Assembly (NCBI GenBank): GCA_024742705.1
Contig: JANSXZ010000004.1
Span: 149,535-213,534 of the forward strand
Direction: 5' to 3'
DNA length: 64,000 bases
DNA from: Paracoccaceae bacterium
Lineage (GTDB): Bacteria; Pseudomonadota; Alphaproteobacteria; Rhodobacterales; Rhodobacteraceae
Below the pieces are notes generated by a model. The model ran no database searches and had not been told where the DNA came from. It was given only the letters and a program-made list of their open reading frames with translations. This document shows, piece by piece, positions 63,138 through 64,000 of this stretch. The position numbers were made by a program, and so were the translations under genes. Position 1 is the stretch's first letter; the number at the start of each line of letters is the position of its first letter.

Positions 63138-63157
63138 TTTTGCAACGTTTTGCAACG
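63138..63157 (-). repeat. Integrase arm-type repeats near attR
   Basis: TTTTGCAACG occurs at 63138-63147 and 63148-63157 without a gap, in the upstream region of int. They match the pair near attL and may also let the integrase control its own promoter. Confidence 0.65.
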
Positions 63158-63283
63158 CACCACGTCACTAAGGCGCATTCTGGCGCACTGTCAACCGATT
63201 GATTATCGTTGCAAATTAGATGCAAACCACTGTTTTTAATGATTAACCGCAGCAACGTGCACCAAGCGAATAAATATCGTCGC

Positions 63284-63332
63284 TTGACTGTTAATCAATT
63301 GGTCGTAGGTTCGATCCCTACCGCCGGAGCCA
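63284..63332 (+). repeat. attR: 49-bp copy of the tRNA-Asn 3' part
   Basis: Identical to 49708-49756, from the anticodon stem to CCA. It lacks the 5' half of the tRNA, so it is not a gene. Confidence 0.95.
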
Positions 63333-63363
63333 TAATACCCAAGTAAATCAACGATTTGCGAGA

Positions 63364-63378
63364 CACCTCAATGAGGTG
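63364..63378. repeat. Small hairpin right of attR
   Basis: CACCTC and GAGGTG flank a 3-nt loop. In the uninterrupted chromosome this would lie about 30 nt after tRNA-Asn and may be part of its original terminator, although no long T-run follows. Confidence 0.45.
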
Positions 63379-63435
63379 GCTCAGGGGTGTTTGGTATTAG
63401 TAGTCACCTAGTAGTCAGCCATCACCTGACTCGCT

Positions 63436-63912
63436 TCACCCGAAACGGTAGAGCAATGTTGAGGTCACAAAAAGAAACGGGATGAAGCCGATAAAACGGG
63501 CTAGCGTGTACAGAAGCCTCTCCAGACGGTCCATTGAAACTTGAGCGGAAGTCTGGACGATGGGCTCGGGCTTGGACCCATCTGCTAACGTGAAGCTTGC
63601 CTCAGTTGTATTTATCTCCGGGTAACGTACGAAAGGCCCAATCAATAGGACAGGAACGAGAAGCGGCCACAGTGCCAGTCCGAACAAAAAGCCTTTTGCC
63701 TCCTGCCGTCTCCGATACCACCAAATATCCGCCCTGACGTTAAGAGGTACTTCCTCGATAGAAAAGCCTTTTGGTTCGACCCATTTTTTGCGCCAAGCGC
63801 CACCGGCCACGATTGACCCAACTAGGCAGTAGTCAAGAATCCACTCAGGAACCCTGAAAGTATCCGTCCGGTCTGACTGGCGTTGACTTTTCAGTTTGGT
63901 TGCCAATTCCAA
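63436..63912 (-). pseudogene. Small membrane protein gene cut at its 5' end by an IS66-family element
   Basis: The frame reads 158 residues, but its first 18 come from the terminal sequence of the IS. The native part begins near residue 18 (FRVPEW). Two hydrophobic segments lie at about 75-95 and 138-155, with a polar loop between. I do not recognise the family. The true start was upstream and is lost or displaced beyond the insertion. Confidence 0.6.
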
Positions 63913-64000
63913 GGGGCCAGCTCTTCGATGCGGTTGATTTTATGATCTGCGATATGGGTCAGGACCCAAGTCAACCAAGCTTCTGGATTGACGTTGTTCA
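63860..64000 (-). mobile_element. IS66-family insertion sequence, one end (continues beyond the window)
   Basis: The boundary is at 63860, where GTATCCGTCCGGTCTGACTG starts. It resembles IS66 termini that begin GTAAGCGTCCGG. The transposase end lies inside. The element's other end is outside the window, so the 8-bp target duplication (expected CCCTGAAA, 63852-63859) cannot be checked here. Confidence 0.72.
63891..64000 (-). CDS. tnpC: IS66 transposase TnpC, C-terminal end (partial)
   Basis: The frame enters from the right edge and ends at a TGA at 63891-63893. The last residues, [19 protein letters not shown] then [10 protein letters not shown], are the hallmark C-terminus of IS66-family DDE transposases (WLxxVLxRIxDxxxxxxxELLPWNW). 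Only 35 residues are visible. Confidence 0.85.
   Translation of the reverse strand, partial: NNVNPEAWLTWVLTHIADHKINRIEELAPWNWQPN

Larger units (their letters stand above)
49708..63332. mobile_element. 13.6-kb integrated element in tRNA-Asn, probable phage satellite with defence cargo
   Basis: It is bounded by 49-bp identical repeats (attL inside tRNA-Asn, attR at the right end), with a tyrosine recombinase gene beside attR. From left to right it holds Vsr, cytosine methyltransferase, three minus-strand defence-type genes, a terminase module (split TerL, TerS-like), small unknowns, a large perfect inverted repeat, two small + genes, a 400-residue unknown, an AlpA-like HTH and the integrase. 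No portal, capsid or tail genes are seen, which fits a satellite that uses a helper's particles. Base composition is visibly poorer in GC than the flanks, especially 52500-54900. Confidence 0.88.

Noticed and set aside
63284..63332. Second tRNA-Asn
   Set aside because: Only the 3' 49 nt are present; the 5' acceptor and D-arm are missing, so it is attR.
1..64000. CRISPR arrays
   Set aside because: No series of regularly spaced repeats of CRISPR size was seen. The repeats found are dyads or short tandem motifs.

Overview
The window is GC-rich DNA, about two thirds G+C by eye, with dense, mostly ATGA-overlapped operons. The gene content points to an alphaproteobacterium of the Rhodobacterales (Roseobacter/Paracoccus type): a rhizobial-style two-ATPase polyol ABC system, a xylFHGBA set with a ROK repressor, an ExoY-type exopolysaccharide locus and a tRNA-Asn used as an integration site. 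This placement rests on gene content and style, not on a phylogenetic marker.

Region 1 (1-6232, + strand) is a carbohydrate/polyol ABC importer. It has the end of a binding protein, two permeases, a two-helix membrane peptide, two ATPases and a fused DhaK-DhaL kinase that would phosphorylate the imported triose or tetrose. Region 2 (6234-16606) starts with a secreted di-heme peroxidase facing a VCBS/ASPIC protein. The latter is translationally coupled to a ROK regulator. The ROK gene diverges from xylF-xylH-xylG-xylB-xylA across a Mlc/NagC-like operator, and the operon ends at a clear terminator.

Region 3 (16607-40938) is an exopolysaccharide locus with an embedded natural-product assembly line. 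On + lie an ExoY-like sugar transferase, a BY-kinase-like protein whose Walker A lysine is lost, and a Wzz-like chain-length protein. Facing them is a minus-strand unit of nearly contiguous, mostly overlapping genes: PKS (KS-AT-KR-DH-ACP-TE), GT2, NRPS (formyltransferase-partial C-A with inserted luciferase-like monooxygenase-PCP), phosphopantetheinyl transferase, SGNH hydrolase, a GH-A-like TIM barrel protein, GT2 and a flippase. A Wzy/ligase-like gene lies upstream and a divergent WecG/TagA glycosyltransferase completes the locus. My reading is that a formylated, possibly N-oxygenated aminoacyl-ketide is made with, or attached to, a polysaccharide or glycolipid.

Region 4 (40939-49600) holds ordinary chromosomal genes: RlmE, an RND pump with its adaptor, an HD-domain protein, a histidine kinase without a neighbouring regulator, and an MBL-fold hydrolase.

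Region 5 (49682-63332) is a 13.6-kb integrated element. It lies between tRNA-Asn and a 49-bp copy of that tRNA's 3' part, with a tyrosine recombinase next to attR and tandem TTTTGCAACG repeats near both ends. It encodes a TerS-like protein, a large terminase split into separate ATPase and nuclease genes, and no capsid genes I can recognise, so it looks like a phage satellite. Its left end carries defence-type cargo: Vsr, a C5 cytosine methyltransferase, a PD-(D/E)xK-like nuclease candidate, a methyltransferase-fold unknown and a GHKL (MORC/MutL-like) ATPase. The window ends in an IS66-family element that has cut the 5' end of a small membrane-protein gene.
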